Shown piece after piece: positions 6,279 through 6,435 of a stretch of DNA of 6,435 bases; the stretch's first letter is position 1; each line of letters starts with the position of its first letter. The position numbers and the translations under genes were made by a program. The stretch is from positions 1-6,435 of the forward strand of contig JAFSBP010000363.1 of NCBI GenBank assembly GCA_017437205.1. The letters are read 5' to 3'. This DNA comes from Lachnospiraceae bacterium. Lineage in GTDB: Bacteria > Bacillota > Clostridia > Lachnospirales > Lachnospiraceae. The notes under the pieces were generated by a model. It was not told where the DNA came from. It searched no databases and saw only the letters and a program-made list of their open reading frames with translations.

Positions 6279-6314
6279 TTTGACCGGATTTGACATAATT
6301 TAATCTGATTTATC
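6279..6314 (+). repeat. Second TTTGAC cluster in the same 10-bp register
   Basis: TTTGAC begins at 6279 and 6289, both within CGGATTTGAC, and is followed in the same 10-bp step by the degenerate TTTAAT (6299) and TTTATC (6309). The repeat unit is that of the array at 6057-6096, about 190 bp away. TTGACA (6290-6295) with TATCAT (6311-6316) could also be read as a weak promoter, but the spacer is only 15 nt. Confidence 0.6.
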
Positions 6315-6320
6315 ATGGTG

Positions 6321-6349
6321 ATGCTGTAGGTGAAGGCCTGTAGCATTTT
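6321..6349 (+). other. Hairpin with two G-U pairs and a short T-run
   Basis: ATGCTGTAGG (6321-6330) pairs with CCTGTAGCAT (6337-6346) over 10 bp around the 6-nt loop TGAAGG. The two central pairs are G-U and U-G, which would be mismatches in the opposite-strand RNA, so a plus-strand transcript is favoured. A short T-run ends at 6349. It resembles a weak terminator or an RNA element in a leader; no gene ends just upstream of it. Confidence 0.4.
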
Positions 6350-6435
6350 CTAAATCGCACATTTACATATCTTACATATATGATCTTATTGTGTTCTCTG
6401 ATTTTTAGGGGTAAATTGGAGATCGCAACTTTGAC

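Larger units (their letters stand above)
6032..6435. other. Gene-free region rich in short repeats, to the right edge
   Basis: No open frame with a plausible start and ribosome binding site is seen on either strand in these 404 bases, and no tRNA or rRNA is recognised. The region holds two TTTGAC clusters, a direct repeat at 40-bp spacing and a hairpin, listed separately, plus a single TTTGAC at the very end (6430-6435). It may be the control region of a gene beyond the window, or a degenerate intergenic repeat. Confidence 0.6.

Noticed and set aside
6057..6314. CRISPR array
   Set aside because: Repeats are only 6 bp (or one 21-bp pair) with 4-bp or 18-bp gaps, unlike the repeat and spacer lengths of CRISPR; no cas gene is present.

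Overview
The window looks like a chromosomal segment of a Gram-positive anaerobe of the class Clostridia, most likely a Lachnospiraceae-like gut or rumen bacterium. This rests on strong AGGAGG-type ribosome binding sites, a consensus SigA-type promoter, the character of the uronate isomerase and L13/S9 proteins, and roughly even base composition. The family-level assignment is inference; no 16S or similar marker is present.

Layout. (1) Bases 1-2764, plus strand: the end of a hexuronate catabolic operon. It holds a 5'-truncated altronate dehydratase (uxaA) and a complete uronate isomerase (uxaC), closed by a strong stem at 2805-2862. (2) Bases 2883-4771, minus strand: a tight two-gene operon. 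A PP-loop ATPase of the PAPS-reductase/DUF3440 type (IbrA-like) is followed 2 nt later by a ParB/sulfiredoxin-fold protein (IbrB-like). It converges on uxaC and shares the stem at 2805-2862 as a probable two-way terminator. (3) Bases 4772-5116: a divergent control region. Leftward it holds a candidate ibrA promoter with a 25-bp dyad at the predicted start site. Rightward it holds phased A-tracts, a perfect TTGACA-N17-TATAAT promoter and a structured ~100-nt leader that fits an L13-type autoregulatory leader. (4) Bases 5117-5965, plus strand: rplM-rpsI (L13 and S9), ended by an intrinsic terminator at 5995-6031. (5) Bases 6032-6435: no gene seen, but several short repeats. These are a TTTGAC array at exact 10-bp period, a ~21-bp direct repeat at 40-bp spacing, a second TTTGAC cluster and a G-U-containing hairpin.

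How it works together. UxaC converts galacturonate and glucuronate to tagaturonate and fructuronate; after reduction, UxaA dehydrates altronate to 2-keto-3-deoxygluconate, so this locus serves pectin-derived sugar acids. The rplM-rpsI operon is housekeeping. The IbrA/IbrB-like pair is the accessory part. Homologous pairs occur in enterobacteria (IbrAB, and YbdN/YbdM in E. coli K-12), but their biochemistry is not well established, so this pair and the repeat-rich tail are the parts most worth a second look.
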